Shown piece after piece: positions 22,997 through 34,275 of a DNA stretch of 64,000 nt. The notes beneath the pieces were generated by a model, which saw only the letters and a list, made by a program, of their open reading frames with translations, was not told where the DNA came from and did no database searches. The DNA is taken from positions 409,401-473,400 of the forward strand of contig JAOALB010000009.1 of the NCBI GenBank assembly GCA_025331125.1, read 5' to 3'. Every line of letters begins with the position of its first letter. The stretch's first letter is position 1. A program made the position numbers and the translations under genes. The DNA comes from Mycogone perniciosa. Its lineage: Eukaryota; Ascomycota; Sordariomycetes; Hypocreales; Hypocreaceae.

Positions 22997-24482
22997 TTAG
23001 AGTGACACAGCTGTAGCTGTTACGGGGGAAGTGTACGATACTCTGTGAGTATTCATTCAATTCATGCAGGGACGGAGCAACGAATATCCCGGGTGGAAAG
23101 GGGTTGTGTGTCGAATCATGGCGAAGGAAGAGGACGGAGTACTACTATATCAACTTGACCTTCTTCGTATACATTCTTTTACCCACAGTCATTTCAAAGT
23201 GTGTGCAACGTCTCCGCGAGAGATGATGGCGTGATTTTACATATTAAGATGTCATAAATGGAAGTTTCCTGTTGTGCTTGTCCCCTCTAATGTGGGTAGA
23301 TAGATAGCAGCGTCATGCTGCGTATCAGCCATTACTGCGTAGCGAACATAATACCAAATACCTTTAACCTCAAACCCACATGTCACAGCCCGATAGTCGA
23401 AACCCAGAGGAGAAAAGGGAATCATCACACATATTCCACAGCATTGCTACCTGAATAGTTCACGATGCTACAGTGACAGAACTACATCTGGCAATTGATA
23501 GGGTAGGTTATGGGACACATTGAGTGTGTTGATGTTCGAATTGGTCACACTCATTGGCACTCTTGGATGGCTTAAGTTAGATACTAGATCTGCGAAGGAA
23601 AGGTCGCCTCGTCTAACTAATGAATCCCAAATAAAGCTAGAAGAACCTGGACTTTGGTACAGGGCTCGACAATAACATGTTCGAAGTCTTCACATCACAG
23701 AATCCGCATGCGGAGTAGAACTACATACAGCCATGACATCACCTATATATCCAATTGAGGAAAAGCGTTGAAGTGAACACGAAGAGGTCGCGAGTGTGGC
23801 GCGAAAACGCGTCACGCTAATGCAAATCCCTTCGTCAGAAACGCGTATATTAACGTGCTTCGCGTCCGGAATACGGAGCGCTCCAGTTATCCCGCTCGTT
23901 CATAGCGTTGGCTAGATCACACACGAGGTTGAGCTTGGAAACCCCTCAACAGACAATGGTATGAAGACGTGATTAGAGGAAATAATCACTATGATTGAAG
24001 TGCCGTACTATCACAATCAGCCAGCCGGTTCGGCCATCCAGGCAGGCCAGGCGTGTCATCCATCCATCCATTCGTCCATCCAATCCAGACACAAACAGAT
24101 CCAGTGCTACACTCCTGAAAAAAAAATATAACAATCAACTCCTTGCTCCCACGTTGATCCTTCGTGTGAGAGGGTAAAAGTGCCTTGGACAACTTTCTGC
24201 TCACTCCCCCTTTTATCCTATTCCGGTAAATATGGCGCGTTGCGCAATGTGTCAACGGCGCGGACCATCTATAAAAAACGACGCCAAACAGGCATGACAT
24301 CCCAATGGAATTAAAGGCCTTGCCCTGACTGAAGAAAAGGGAAATAATAACATAGAAAATAAGGAAGGGAGGACGACAATAAAGTGTTAGAAACGCACAA
24401 CAGGAAGGGGGGTTTGTACGCCATGGTATCATGTACATGAAAAAAAAGTAAAGAGGATCCTTAAGAGACGTAAGCAGGGCTA
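22997..24482. other. Convergent intergenic region with MCB/SCB-like cluster
   Basis: 1.5 kb between two 3' ends. It contains two AAACGCGT sites (ACGCGT at 23807-23812 and 23841-23846) with a CGCGAAA at 23800-23806 (see its own entry). Open frames here (e.g. 23989-24438 minus) show no family motif. Without the cluster the region would look like ordinary 3' flank. Confidence 0.5.
23779..23872. promoter_or_regulatory. Candidate MBF/SBF binding cluster
   Basis: Seen: CACGAAG (23779), CGCGAAAACGCGT (23800-23812), AAACGCGT (23839-23846) and TTCGCG (about 23869). ACGCGT is the MCB core and CRCGAAA the SCB core bound by APSES-type G1/S regulators (yeast knowledge). Two MCBs 34 bp apart plus an abutting SCB are unlikely in random DNA of this length, but no annotated start lies next to them. 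Confidence 0.45.
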
Positions 24483-25698
24483 TTATGCCAGCGGTTCGTC
24501 AAACGTAAGCCGCCTTCTTGCCACGCTCAAGGGAGTGCGGGTAGCCGACAGGGGGTTTGGCGTTTTCCAGACCTTTTGAGCAGGACTCGGGGTGATGTTG
24601 ACAAAGTCGGCGAAGTCGAAGCCCTGTCCAGGCGTGCTGGGGAATGGATTGCCTCCACCGGGGGTAGTCATCATCGATGAAGGTAGGTCTAATTTGCTGC
24701 TCTTAGGTGGCGGTGTCGAGGGACGGTCCATCCGGCCCCGGTTGGACTTGATTGCTGGTGAGGGTGAGGCAGCAAGGTACAACAATAGGTCCGCACCCTC
24801 TTCACCGGTTTTGCCCCCATCGTTTCCAGCACCATTGCCCCTGTTCCTCCTCAAGGAACGAGACTGCATTGGTGGCGTGCGAGGCGGAGATGATCGGATG
24901 TTGGTCGCAGCAAACGAGTGCGCTGGGAGGAGATCGTCGTCATCGTCAGATGGGGCGGCGAAATTTGGAATGGTGTTGAAGTCGTTGGTCATCCGCCGCT
25001 GCTGGAAGAAGGAGACATCGGGCCCAGCGGATGTGGTGAAGTGCTGTTGCCGACGGGGTTTTACAGGTGATGACTGTGTCAGCTGATGGCTGTCTCTCCA
25101 TGGATTGTGGCCCGAAAAGGACTTGTGTGCGGTGGGAGATGCGCGGAAGCGTTTGGTGGGACTCGAACAATCGTTATCAAACGAGGCAAAGTAGGTGCGT
25201 TTGCGATGGCCCGAGCTGCCATTGCTGGAACCGACTGCATCGGAAAACAGTGGCGCCTTGAGTGGCGAGCTCATGAGTGTTCTTGAGGGATAAGGTAGGT
25301 CAGATGCGCTTGACGATGAGTCGGAGAGCACATCGCCTTCGTAGAGGCGCTTTCGCCGGATCTCCTCCTCCACCTTGGGTTCGATGATGTCGAGCGTGAG
25401 GTCTTCCCAACCATGCTTGGTTTTGAATTGGGCAAGTGCGAGACGGTTTTGCAATCGACGGGCAATCTGTGTTGTAACTCCTTGTAAGCATGACACATGA
25501 AGATATAAAAGACATCGAATTAACGAAAACTTGCCCCCATCAATCCTAAAAGAGGGATTGACATTGGTAACAAGCGGGGGGCGAGGACGGAGGAGGAGGA
25601 AGGGGGGGATAAGGACAAAGACTTACTTTGCTCACTTCTGCACGCTTGAGAACACAATCCGCAACATGCTCTGGTTGCTTCTTCCACGGCGACGACAT
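24483..25698 (-). CDS. Whi5/Nrm1-type G1/S transcriptional repressor
   Basis: Repressor that binds SBF/MBF on G1/S promoters and is released by CDK phosphorylation. Exons 25698-25627 and 25466-24483 (160-bp intron, GTAAGT...ACAG, phase 0) give 351 residues. The start MSSPWKK is the first ATG in the exon-1 frame. The family's N-terminal block spans the splice: RAEVSK joined to IARRLQNRLALAQFKTKHGW. The C-terminal GTB motif (DFADFVNITPSPAQ, about residue 305) is the SBF/MBF-binding element known from Whi5 and Nrm1. Between them lies a disordered region with many SP/TP sites (SSPLK, SSPTK, SSPVKPRR, STPPP, TPNP), the expected CDK targets, and basic KRFR/PRRQ patches. Whether it is functionally Whi5 or Nrm1 cannot be told from sequence. 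Confidence 0.88.
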
Positions 25699-26444
25699 GG
25701 CTGCGACTGTTTTTGCCCCTATCTGGCCTTGAGGGCCCTGAATTGCTTGTTGATGGACCGAATTATCTTGTGCGATGGTTGCGCTGGCAGATATGTTGGG
25801 GCAGAGAGGGAGAGTTGTCAGAGCGTGAACCAGGAGACAAAGGTTCAAAGGTTTGATGGTGCAATGCGGTGCGGCGTTGTGCAGTAAAACGGACTGCCCG
25901 AGCAGCGGCAGAGCGCTGAGTTTAAGGGAGGCGCACCTGCAGGCTTTTTTGGGGGGGCAGAACGGCGGCGGCTACGGAGGCTGCCGTGCAGGAGGCACTA
26001 ACTAATAACTGCCCGGAGTGTAATTACCAAAGTAAGACGCTCTGGCTGACTTTGTCCAGCGGCCGCAGTGATCTCAGCTGGTAATACAAAGCCGCTGAAG
26101 GGAGCCCCCGGAGAATGGGCGGTCGCTGATTGATAGCCTAGGAACGTTTCAAGTGTGCGAATGATTTGCTGTCGTTGTTGCTTTGAAACCCTGCTAGAGC
26201 CCAAGTCCCGATTCCCGATGAAAAGGCAGCCGGTTGCTGCAGTATCGCAAAGGTGGAGATTTTTTCTTCTTCCTCCCTGCTGGCTTGGAATTTCCGCGAG
26301 TCCAAATTGTTCGCATCCAGCTCTCTCCACTGGAAAGCCAGTCGGGAAAACCTCACAAGCGAACAGGGGCCTGTAGAATCCAGCCCTGAGCACTGACATC
26401 AGCGCCTGGACCCAAACCCTTGTCGGTTATTTATTAACTGGCTA

Positions 26445-26512
26445 GTACGGAGTATGGAGTACTATGTATTAACTATCCCGTGCTGCTATTTACTCCGTAC
26501 TGAGTACTCCGT
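26445..26512. repeat. TACGGAGTAC-like motif cluster
   Basis: Contains TACGGAGTATGGAGTAC and TACTCCGTACTGAGTACTCC within 68 bp, roughly inverted to each other. Confidence 0.7.
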
Positions 26513-28714
26513 GCTTCACGCAAGGGAGAGAGAGAAAAGGGCGACATGATTCTCCGTCTTGTCCACGGAGTCTTTGAAGAGCACGGCTGCAAAGTTACAT
26601 TCTCATGAGGAAGACCGTTCATTCAATTCAGTATGCTTTGTGTTGGTTGGCTGACAAGGTTTTGGGGCTGAATGGTGATATGCCTAATGCATCATCCCTC
26701 ATTGGCTTTTAGCATTTCTTACAACCGGGCCAACGCTTTGAACTCATTGGTTGCGGCAGAAGGCAGTGGCCTCAACAGAGTAGTACATGCATAGATAGGT
26801 ACATACTATTGCACATGGCCCTACGAAGTAGATGAACAGGGCCACAATGGAGGTTTGATGCGCACTGCTTCGTATCGATATCGCTTCTACGAAGTACTTC
26901 GTACTCTTTAGAATAATGAATCAAAGAGAATCTCACATAGTATATTTATACGACCTACCAACCAGGTATGCAGGTAGTGATGTCAGCGCAGTGTAGTCAT
27001 GGCGACGCCCCATCTCCGATGGCTGATAAGGCGGGGATAGTGCTGGGGGCAGACCAAGCAAACATTTTGCTGCAGAAAACCGGAGCAAAGGCTTATCAAG
27101 ACCATGAGAGGTATTGTGGCATCGAGATGAATGCAAACCTTACCTATAGCACTTGGCATTATGGTCATACGAATCACACCATTCACAATAGGAAAGATCA
27201 CCATGATCCATGATTCACCTTGCGAGGGATGACCGGCATCTCAAATGCAATTCCGCCCTCGCCCGTCATCACTCGCAGACAATGTCAGTATAAGCTGGAC
27301 CTCATCACTGTCCACCCTTCAGGACTCTACCCACTAATAAGGGATGGGAAATTCTCTCGCTCATTCGTTTGAGGCTAGGAACAGTTTCACTCTTTACCGA
27401 AGAGGAGATTATGCATCTATTCTCATTATCCAACAACCTCAATCCACCTATCCAAACCTGGATTCTCCTGTCTGATGGTCTCGTAGCAATAGTGACAAAT
27501 TCGCTGCCTAAACATTTGTTTGCCAACGAATGTTTCAGGGGCCCAATCTTTCCTTGGACGTGATTGAGGAAAGCCAGGCAGTCCGCCGTCGCAGCACACT
27601 TTGCTATGCAGCTATTGGAACCTTGGATCTGGGTTTAGACATAACAAGAGAAGAGACTTTTAGGGATCCTGTCTGTGTAACTTCTCCTGCTCATTTCATG
27701 AAGTTTCGGCATAAGGTCTCTATGTATACTTCCCATATGGAGGTAAGCCTATCATCATATTACTATTGCAGTAGTAGTACCTAGGTTTATGAAGTTGTAT
27801 ACGAAGTAGACCACTTGACTGTATTACGGAAGCTTTCAACGGAAATAGAGATCGTTGCCCTATCTCACACCTGAGATGAATGACTTGGTACAGCTCTATA
27901 TACCTGGAAACTTGTGCTATGTTGATGGCCTTGTAGTCTAGCCTATACAGGAAATCCGATTACTAAATGAAATAAACATATTGCGGGTGGCTCCACGATT
28001 CAGACATATGTAGAAGCATCTGAAGAGGATTAAGTTGGGAGCCTTCTTGTGAAACCACTGTCTTGAGAGAGAGAAAAAACCACGCTTTTACCGTGTGGTG
28101 CAAAGCTTGCGGTCAGCTAAATTCGAACGCACTGCTCGGCCGTACCTGATGCATTCAAATTCCACTCAATCTCAGGCATCTGACTTGTCTCAGATGTTGG
28201 CTTTGAAAAGGGTCTCACACAGGTACGGAGTACTACTAAATAATAATGTGATGCGGCTTTTGAAACTTCCCTTGATGCTCCCTCAGACTAGGTCGAGTTT
28301 GACAATGACCTGAAATTGATAGGCAGAAATAGGGCAAAACGTTGGATGAATGGCAGCAGAATATACCAAACTCACAAGCAGGGGAGTTGGGCATAATATT
28401 GTACATCGTACGAAGTACGTGTGCCCTGGCCGAATGAGTGCATACTAATGGAGTGTTTTGAACGCATTTATTTATTAATTGGCGACTAATTTTGGGGTGA
28501 ACATGGACTGCGTCTGATCAGCGACAGCTCTCGGCGCTTCCGCACCTGTTGCATGCGTTTTGGCGGGTGGCGCAAGGAGTGAATGAAATACGAAGTTAGG
28601 AAGGGATGAAAAGCGCCGAGGGTTGAAGATGATCGACAGGTTTTTCCACAAATCTCCTTGCGAATCTAGCTGCCAAACTGGCTTATTAGGTACTCTGTAC
28701 GTATGTATCTACTA

Positions 28715-28748
28715 GGTATACTAGTACTAGTAGTAGTAGTAGTATTAG
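28715..28748. repeat. TAG trinucleotide microsatellite
   Basis: ACTAGTACTAG followed by five or six TAG units, next to a GTACTCTGTAC motif variant. Confidence 0.75.
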
Positions 28749-30397
28749 TATGTATCTTCAACAAGAATTCCATGTCTTGTGCTCCGTGTCTGATGAACCG
28801 AGTCGTGGTTTCGTTTGATAGTTTTATACGTGTCAAAGTCTTACCCGCTTCATCATACTCGTATCTCACTCATATCGAATGAGTGTGGCCCACTTATTGC
28901 CGATCATCCATACATATGATGTCGTCGTCTTCATTTTCATAGCCGCTGACCTGTGGCTGCCAATCAGCCACCTCAAGCTTTCGATAGCGCCTCTTGATCA
29001 GCCTTCCATCGGGGCTGCTAAAATCAGAGCATTCATGCATGCAAGCTCCCCCAGAACCGGCAGAAAAATCGCCGGGAGGTGGCTGGAGTAGCAGCCTAGG
29101 TTGTAGCCGAGCCGCCGTTTTTTTCTGTTGGCCCACTCAGCCATTTCCCTCTGGCTTGCAGATGACTTGAGCCACCACGCTCATATCAGACGAAGAGTCT
29201 TGAATACTTTTCTTTGTGCTCATCCACGTCAGCTGTTGGTGCATGCGGAAACAGTATTAGCTCTGATTCAGATCTATGACTGCTCCCCCAGCGGTGAAAG
29301 AGAGGCACTCGTGATACCACAAGCAAACAATTGAACGTGTCCTACAAAGCAGCCAGTCGTACCAGGAACATCTGCGGAGCATTAATACTACTACTACTCC
29401 GTACTACTACTACTACTACGAGTAGAAGAACCTTTGAACGAATTGGCCATCCTCTGCCCCGCAACTCGTCCCCCTGCCACTCTATTATCGTCAGTGACAG
29501 ACCAACAATCAAGCAAGCAAGCCATCAAAAGGTGTGTTGCGACGTCATCGATCCGGCTGTACTCCGTACCCACCCCATTAATTTGGCCGCAAAACCAGCT
29601 AAGGCTTGCCTTGGTTCGTTTGGTTTGGCCGCGGAGCAGACGGATACGGGAGTTGGAACAGCACGAAGACGCCATCCTACGTAACGCCGTGTATGCAGGC
29701 GGTTGAAGGGGGCAGTATGTAGCTTCTGCTCTCCGCCACTGGCACTTGTCAGTTTCCTTCCAGCTGCCTCTTCCTCCCTTGCTAGCTAGCCCCAAACCAT
29801 TTCCTTCATCTTCATCCTACCTACTCGTAGGTATTGCCAGAAAGGAAGAGGAAGGGGGGTAAAGGTGCCTGGCATCCGCTCGCTTGTGAGGAACAACTGC
29901 ACCACTGGCGCTTCTTCCTGCCCTCACACCACCCTTCGCCTTCGCATTCGCCTTCGCAGCTTTCAGACCTCTTGAAGCTTGTCCTGAGACTCTATCGTTC
30001 TGACCCGGCCGCATGAATCTCGTGGCCATTCCGTCCTTCTTTCTCTAATCTCCGGCGACTGGCTGGTGTGAACATCAGCGCACGTCAGCCACAGTCACTC
30101 ATCTCGAGAGGCAGAATCGCAACGCCGGTCATACTCGTACCTACGACCCATCACCACCATCGTCGTCATCGTTGCGGGCGCAAAAACCACGAATCATTAA
30201 CTGCAGAGACGGCCTGTCGGCCTATTGTGCAAGAATTTGACTCGTGCTGGTCCCTCTTTTCCACCACCGAGAACGATTGATTTCCGCTGTTTGATTTTCG
30301 CTCGTTCTATCCTATCAATCACCCTGACCCTCGTTCGTCATCATTTGTCGCTTGGAAGCGAACAGGGATCTCCCGCGCGAACTACGACCCACCCGAT

Positions 30398-30424
30398 CGT
30401 ACGGAGTAGTAGTACGGAGTACCG
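30398..30424. repeat. Duplicated GTACGGAGTA motif in the leader of the metallopeptidase gene
   Basis: Two copies of GTACGGAGTA lie back to back, ending 20 bp before the ATG at 30444, so they are probably transcribed in the 5' leader. Confidence 0.6.
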
Positions 30425-30443
30425 TCACTCGAGCTCGCCAGCC

Positions 30444-33010
30444 ATGGCCCCGAACTTCCTCAATTTCAAGGAGTTGCGCCGCCGATCAAGAGCAAGCTTC
30501 CGCACCGACAACTCAACCGATACCTCGAGCGATGGCGCCGTGAGCCACGATACCACGCCGTCGAGCGGTTCTCTTACGCCCCCGTCCATTGCCCATCATT
30601 CGGATCCTGCCCTCAATTTACAGTTCAAAGATACCAATCCATCGCATCAGCATCCGCAACAGCACCAGCCTCGGCCCATGATGGCTCCGGGTGTAAATAC
30701 GAGCAGATACAGCGTCTCGGGCATGTCGGGCCTTGGTTCCCCCTCTCCTAACGGGAGGACAAACTTGCCCATATCGCAATATGCTCCACGAGTTCACAAT
30801 GTATCAGATAATGCATGGGTACGTTATCTCGTTCTGCTTGTGTTGCTCATCTCTGCGATGTCATAATACACCCAAACACTTGCTGCAGACAGATTATTTC
30901 ATTGTTGATTGAAAACGGAAGCTTCGTCTCTTGTACTGACATATACCAGGTTTACCAGAAGGCTCTTCTTGTGCATGGTACCATTGGAGAGATGGCACAG
31001 CACCGCCTCGATGGCACTCTCATCGTCAGTAGGCTTGACGACAACTTCCCTCCCATTAGCTGGCCAGTATGCGAGTCTCACTTCAAGGCCCTTATCTACC
31101 TACAGCCAGGCCCAAACAAGATCAGACTCGAGTTCTCTAGTCCCAAGCTCGCCAATAGTGCCACCTCGAATCCGATCCATGTTTCCTACTTTACCCTTCA
31201 CATGCTGCCCTCCTTGAATTCCCCCCCTTTACAACTTGCTATCCTCGTGGGCAAAGACTCGCCAGCGACGTTTGATGCCCTACCGGCTCGTGCAGAAAGG
31301 GAAGGAAATGGCCTTGACACGGCTGTCAAGAAGTTTCGAATGGCGGCATATCTCTGGCAAGCATTCACAGCTGAGCAGATGTGGAGGCATAAGTTCGGAC
31401 GGCGAACATTTCGTTTTGAAGAAGAGTGGATGTCAGGCACCGCCAATCACCGGGATAGAGAGCATGGGACGATGCGATCTGAGGCCAGGGTTCACATTAT
31501 TCGGTCTGACAAGACAGTGGCCGAGTTGCGGGACCTCAACAAAGCGCAGCAGTATGACAAGGCTGCTGACAAAAACGCCCTCTTTGGTATCGCAGCCGAC
31601 GCAGTAAAGAAACACCTGATGCCACTTCCTGGCCAGAAACAATATGTTGCTGTTTTGCTGCTAGATGCTCATTGGGACAGGGGTGCCAAAACCATCAGGG
31701 GCCACGCTGCGCTTGGTGGAAGCGTTGGGGAATTACAACTGGGTATTTTCGGGTCACATTGCCTGCAGAGCTATCCCAGCTGCTTTGAGGAAGTAGTACC
31801 GGCATTTACGGACTGTACCCCCACCGATACCAACTTCGTGGCAAATGACTGTAATGATGCAGGAAGCTCTTGGGAGGCGGCCAATATTGGCATTGGCGCG
31901 CATTTGCACGAGGTCGGCCATCTATTTGGGTGTCCTCATCAAGAGGGAGGGATCATGCTGAGAGACTACGTGGTTCTCAACCGAAGCTTCATTATCCGTG
32001 AAGCCTACTCCACGCGAACCAAATCCAAAGGGGGCCTGGCTTTGCAAGGGGACGAGTGTGGCTGGCATCGACTGGATTGCCTTCGCTTTCGAGCTCACCC
32101 TGCCTTCAGACTACCTAATGACCCCCTCATGCATCCAGATGACAGCATTCAGGCATTTGCCATTGATGGCGGCAATGTTCTGGTGGTAGCTGCAACTGGC
32201 ATTTCCTTTGTGGAGATTTTTGGTGAAGGAGACGACGTCTGCCACTCGTGGATTGAGTATACACCGGATAATAGCCCGGTTCAGAGACAGGTGACGCTGG
32301 TCGAACAGGACCTGCGGGCGAGATTATCTGATGCCAAGAGGAAAGGTCTCGTGAGAGTATCGATCAAGTCGCATGGCGGAGGATCCCTAGGTATTGATGA
32401 CTTTAAGGCCTTTGCGTCAAAGGACTCATCGGTGAAGCTGCCTGGTGGGAAGACAGCCTTCCGAAGCAGGAAGTTGGGGCAATCGAGTATGGACGGGAGC
32501 GAGCCTCAGGAAGTCGTCTTTACCAGTGCTTTGAAGTATGACCGGGTTCTGTCAAAGATTGTTGTACACCATGGTTCGGCTCTGGATGGGCTCGAGTTCA
32601 TCTATGACGACAACTCAACGCAGCTGTTCGGAAAGAGGGGAGGCAAGGCGAGAGGTGATAATTTTGACTTTGGTGAGTAAAATGCCATGCTGAAACAACA
32701 GGGATGCGCACCTACTGACAAAAAAATTCAAGATATTCGACGGGGTGAATACCTGAGCGGTTTTATAGTGAGGGCCGGCTTTTGGATCGATGGCCTCCAG
32801 ATTTTGACCAGCCTGGGGAGGAGATCACCCATGTTTGGAAACGCCCACGGCGGATCTGCGTATGTTGACATGGATAGCCTCGAGCTGTGAGAACTAAAGC
32901 TAACCTGGTGTAGGCACACATTAATACCCCCACGAGGATATTCCATCTGTGGCGTCGCAGGCACATGCGGCCCTTGGCTTGACGGCTTCTCTGTTTTGAT
33001 CAAACACTAG
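30444..33010 (+). CDS. Zinc metallopeptidase with C-terminal jacalin-like lectin domain
   Basis: Putative zincin fused to a carbohydrate-binding domain; substrate unknown. Exons 30444-30818, 30950-32672, 32733-32859 and 32914-33010 keep frame and give 773 residues. The N-terminal 125 residues are Ser/Pro/Gln-rich, disordered and begin MAPNFLNFKELRRRSRAS, with no hydrophobic signal sequence. The protease part includes HLHEVGHLFGCPH (about residue 442), a full HExxHxxGxxH zinc motif with all three ligands. The C-terminal about 130 residues (VVHHGSALDGLEFIYDDN, then DFG-DIRRGEYL and GTCGPWLDGFSVLI) have the jacalin-fold pattern, split by the last two introns. Similar architecture is known in fungal YIL108W-like putative zinc metalloproteases (family knowledge). 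Catalytic residues are intact. Confidence 0.9.
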
Positions 33011-33925
33011 AACACAATTCACCAGACCTAGAGACGAAGATGCAAAAACGTCCTACCCCTTCCATGGGTTCTATACCTTGTTCTTACTCTGACTTGCCCA
33101 TTCATTTTCTTTTTTTTGGTTCTCAACACACCGCACATACGACGATACTATTAGGAAGCAGGAAATCACATGGAACCGCGAATACATTGGGGGGCATTTC
33201 CATATGGCATCTATTCATTCATCATCATCAACCCTGAGGAATTTTGATTTCAGGTCTACCTAACACTGGGGCGCTGGGGCCGTTGAACATGGCGCCCGAA
33301 GCAAAGCAAGCAGGGCTGCGAACAGTAAGTCAGCCCGCACTTGGCGTTTGGTTGCTTTTCAGACATAGCAGGCATAGGATGTCCTTGGTACATATAAGCG
33401 GACACATTTGTACACACCGGCAAGGCGCTGGGCAGCAGCTCCGATATGCTATTTTTTTGTCCTCTATAACGACGAGGGATAGTCGTTGTGAGAGTGAGAG
33501 GGTGTATTGGGAGTTGATCCCTGCCAAACCATGATGCATGATGCTCGGTGTCTGGCTTTATAGTAATAATATCACATGAATCATGAGTAGCGAATACGAG
33601 ACTGTACCGGAGGTTGAAGAATGGTTCCTCGTGCATCTGCTTTCATGTGCCCAGAGCTAGTGCACCTGTCAGGTATGTAGTAGTTATGTATGTGTACTTC
33701 GTACGAGCGCCTGACCTCCTGACGTATCACGCCCTCCTGATCCTGCAAATCGAACAGGGGGGACACAAGAACTGTATGTAATTGAGCCGGTATTTAATGT
33801 GCTGTTCGCTGTGATGAGAGAAACATTTAGTTATGATGTTATGAAGTCGCTCATGGTGAAGGTGACGGGAACCAAGAGGACAGGACTGACTGTAAGCAAT
33901 ACTACTATCAAGGCCGTGTGCTGTG

Positions 33926-33935
33926 TCACGTGAAT
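33926..33935 (+). promoter_or_regulatory. UAS-INO-like CACGTGAA site upstream of CHO1-type gene
   Basis: TCACGTGAAT lies about 345 bp before the synthase start. Its CAYRTGAA core matches the Ino2/Ino4-type bHLH element known to control CHO1 in budding yeast; the flanking base differs from that consensus. Use of this circuit in a filamentous fungus is inference. Confidence 0.3.
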
Positions 33936-34132
33936 TCGACTCAATCTATCGGCATTTGTACGGACGTTGGTGCTCAAGCTCAACAAGGCAAATGACGGCA
34001 TCCCCACCACTGCTCTTCCTTCGTCTTGATCACTGCCAACACAACCGCCTTGAAAAAACGCAAAACAGTACTGTTGACCGATACCAAGCAACAAAGGCTT
34101 GACTGACGATATCGCACCTCGGACATTGTGGC

Positions 34133-34161
34133 TGAGGTTGAGGTTGAGGTTGAGGTTGAGG
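34133..34161. repeat. GAGGTT hexanucleotide repeat
   Basis: About five tandem GAGGTT units, 115-145 bp upstream of the synthase ATG, probably in promoter or leader. Confidence 0.85.
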
Positions 34162-34275
34162 CAGCTCGTTGATTGTCTCCTCCGCTCCTCGCTGCTATCT
34201 GGCCCCGTTCTTGACCTCAACATCTTGTCCTTTGCCAGTCCATATATAAAAGATTCTTCGAGCACACTAGTCACC

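Larger units (their letters stand above)
25699..30443. other. 4.7-kb gene-poor region between divergent genes
   Basis: No supported gene. The centre (26.4-28.9 kb) is AT-rich relative to the flanks and holds many palindromic motif copies: 26445-26512, 26888-26906 (TACGAAGTACTTCGTA, a perfect palindrome), 28222, 28402-28422, 28685-28750, 29393-29420 and 30398-30424. Open frames of 60-130 codons have no family motif. The last kilobase (29.8-30.4) is pyrimidine-rich and probably promoter and leader of the metallopeptidase gene. A decayed mobile element is possible but I found no terminal inverted repeats or transposase remnant. Confidence 0.5.
33011..34275. promoter_or_regulatory. Spacer and upstream region of the phosphatidylserine synthase gene
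   Basis: 3' flank of the metallopeptidase gene, then 5' region of the synthase gene. It has a GTACTTCGTACGAG motif near 33692-33706, a TCACGTGAA bHLH-type site at 33926-33934, a TTGAGG hexanucleotide run (34133-34161) and TATATAAAAG at about 34244. No gene is visible. Confidence 0.45.

Noticed and set aside
23819..23826. ATGCAAAT octamer in the MCB cluster
   Set aside because: It is the animal POU-factor site; no such factor is expected in fungi, so the match is treated as chance.
23989..24438. 149-codon minus-strand frame downstream of the Whi5-like gene
   Set aside because: It lies in the presumed 3' flank of the Whi5-like gene and has no family motif; considered as target of the MCB cluster but its start faces away from the cluster.
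25699..25848. N-terminal extension of the Whi5-like protein
   Set aside because: The frame stays open to 25848 but only with a TTG at its start; no ATG or convincing upstream splice was found, so the ATG at 25698 was kept.
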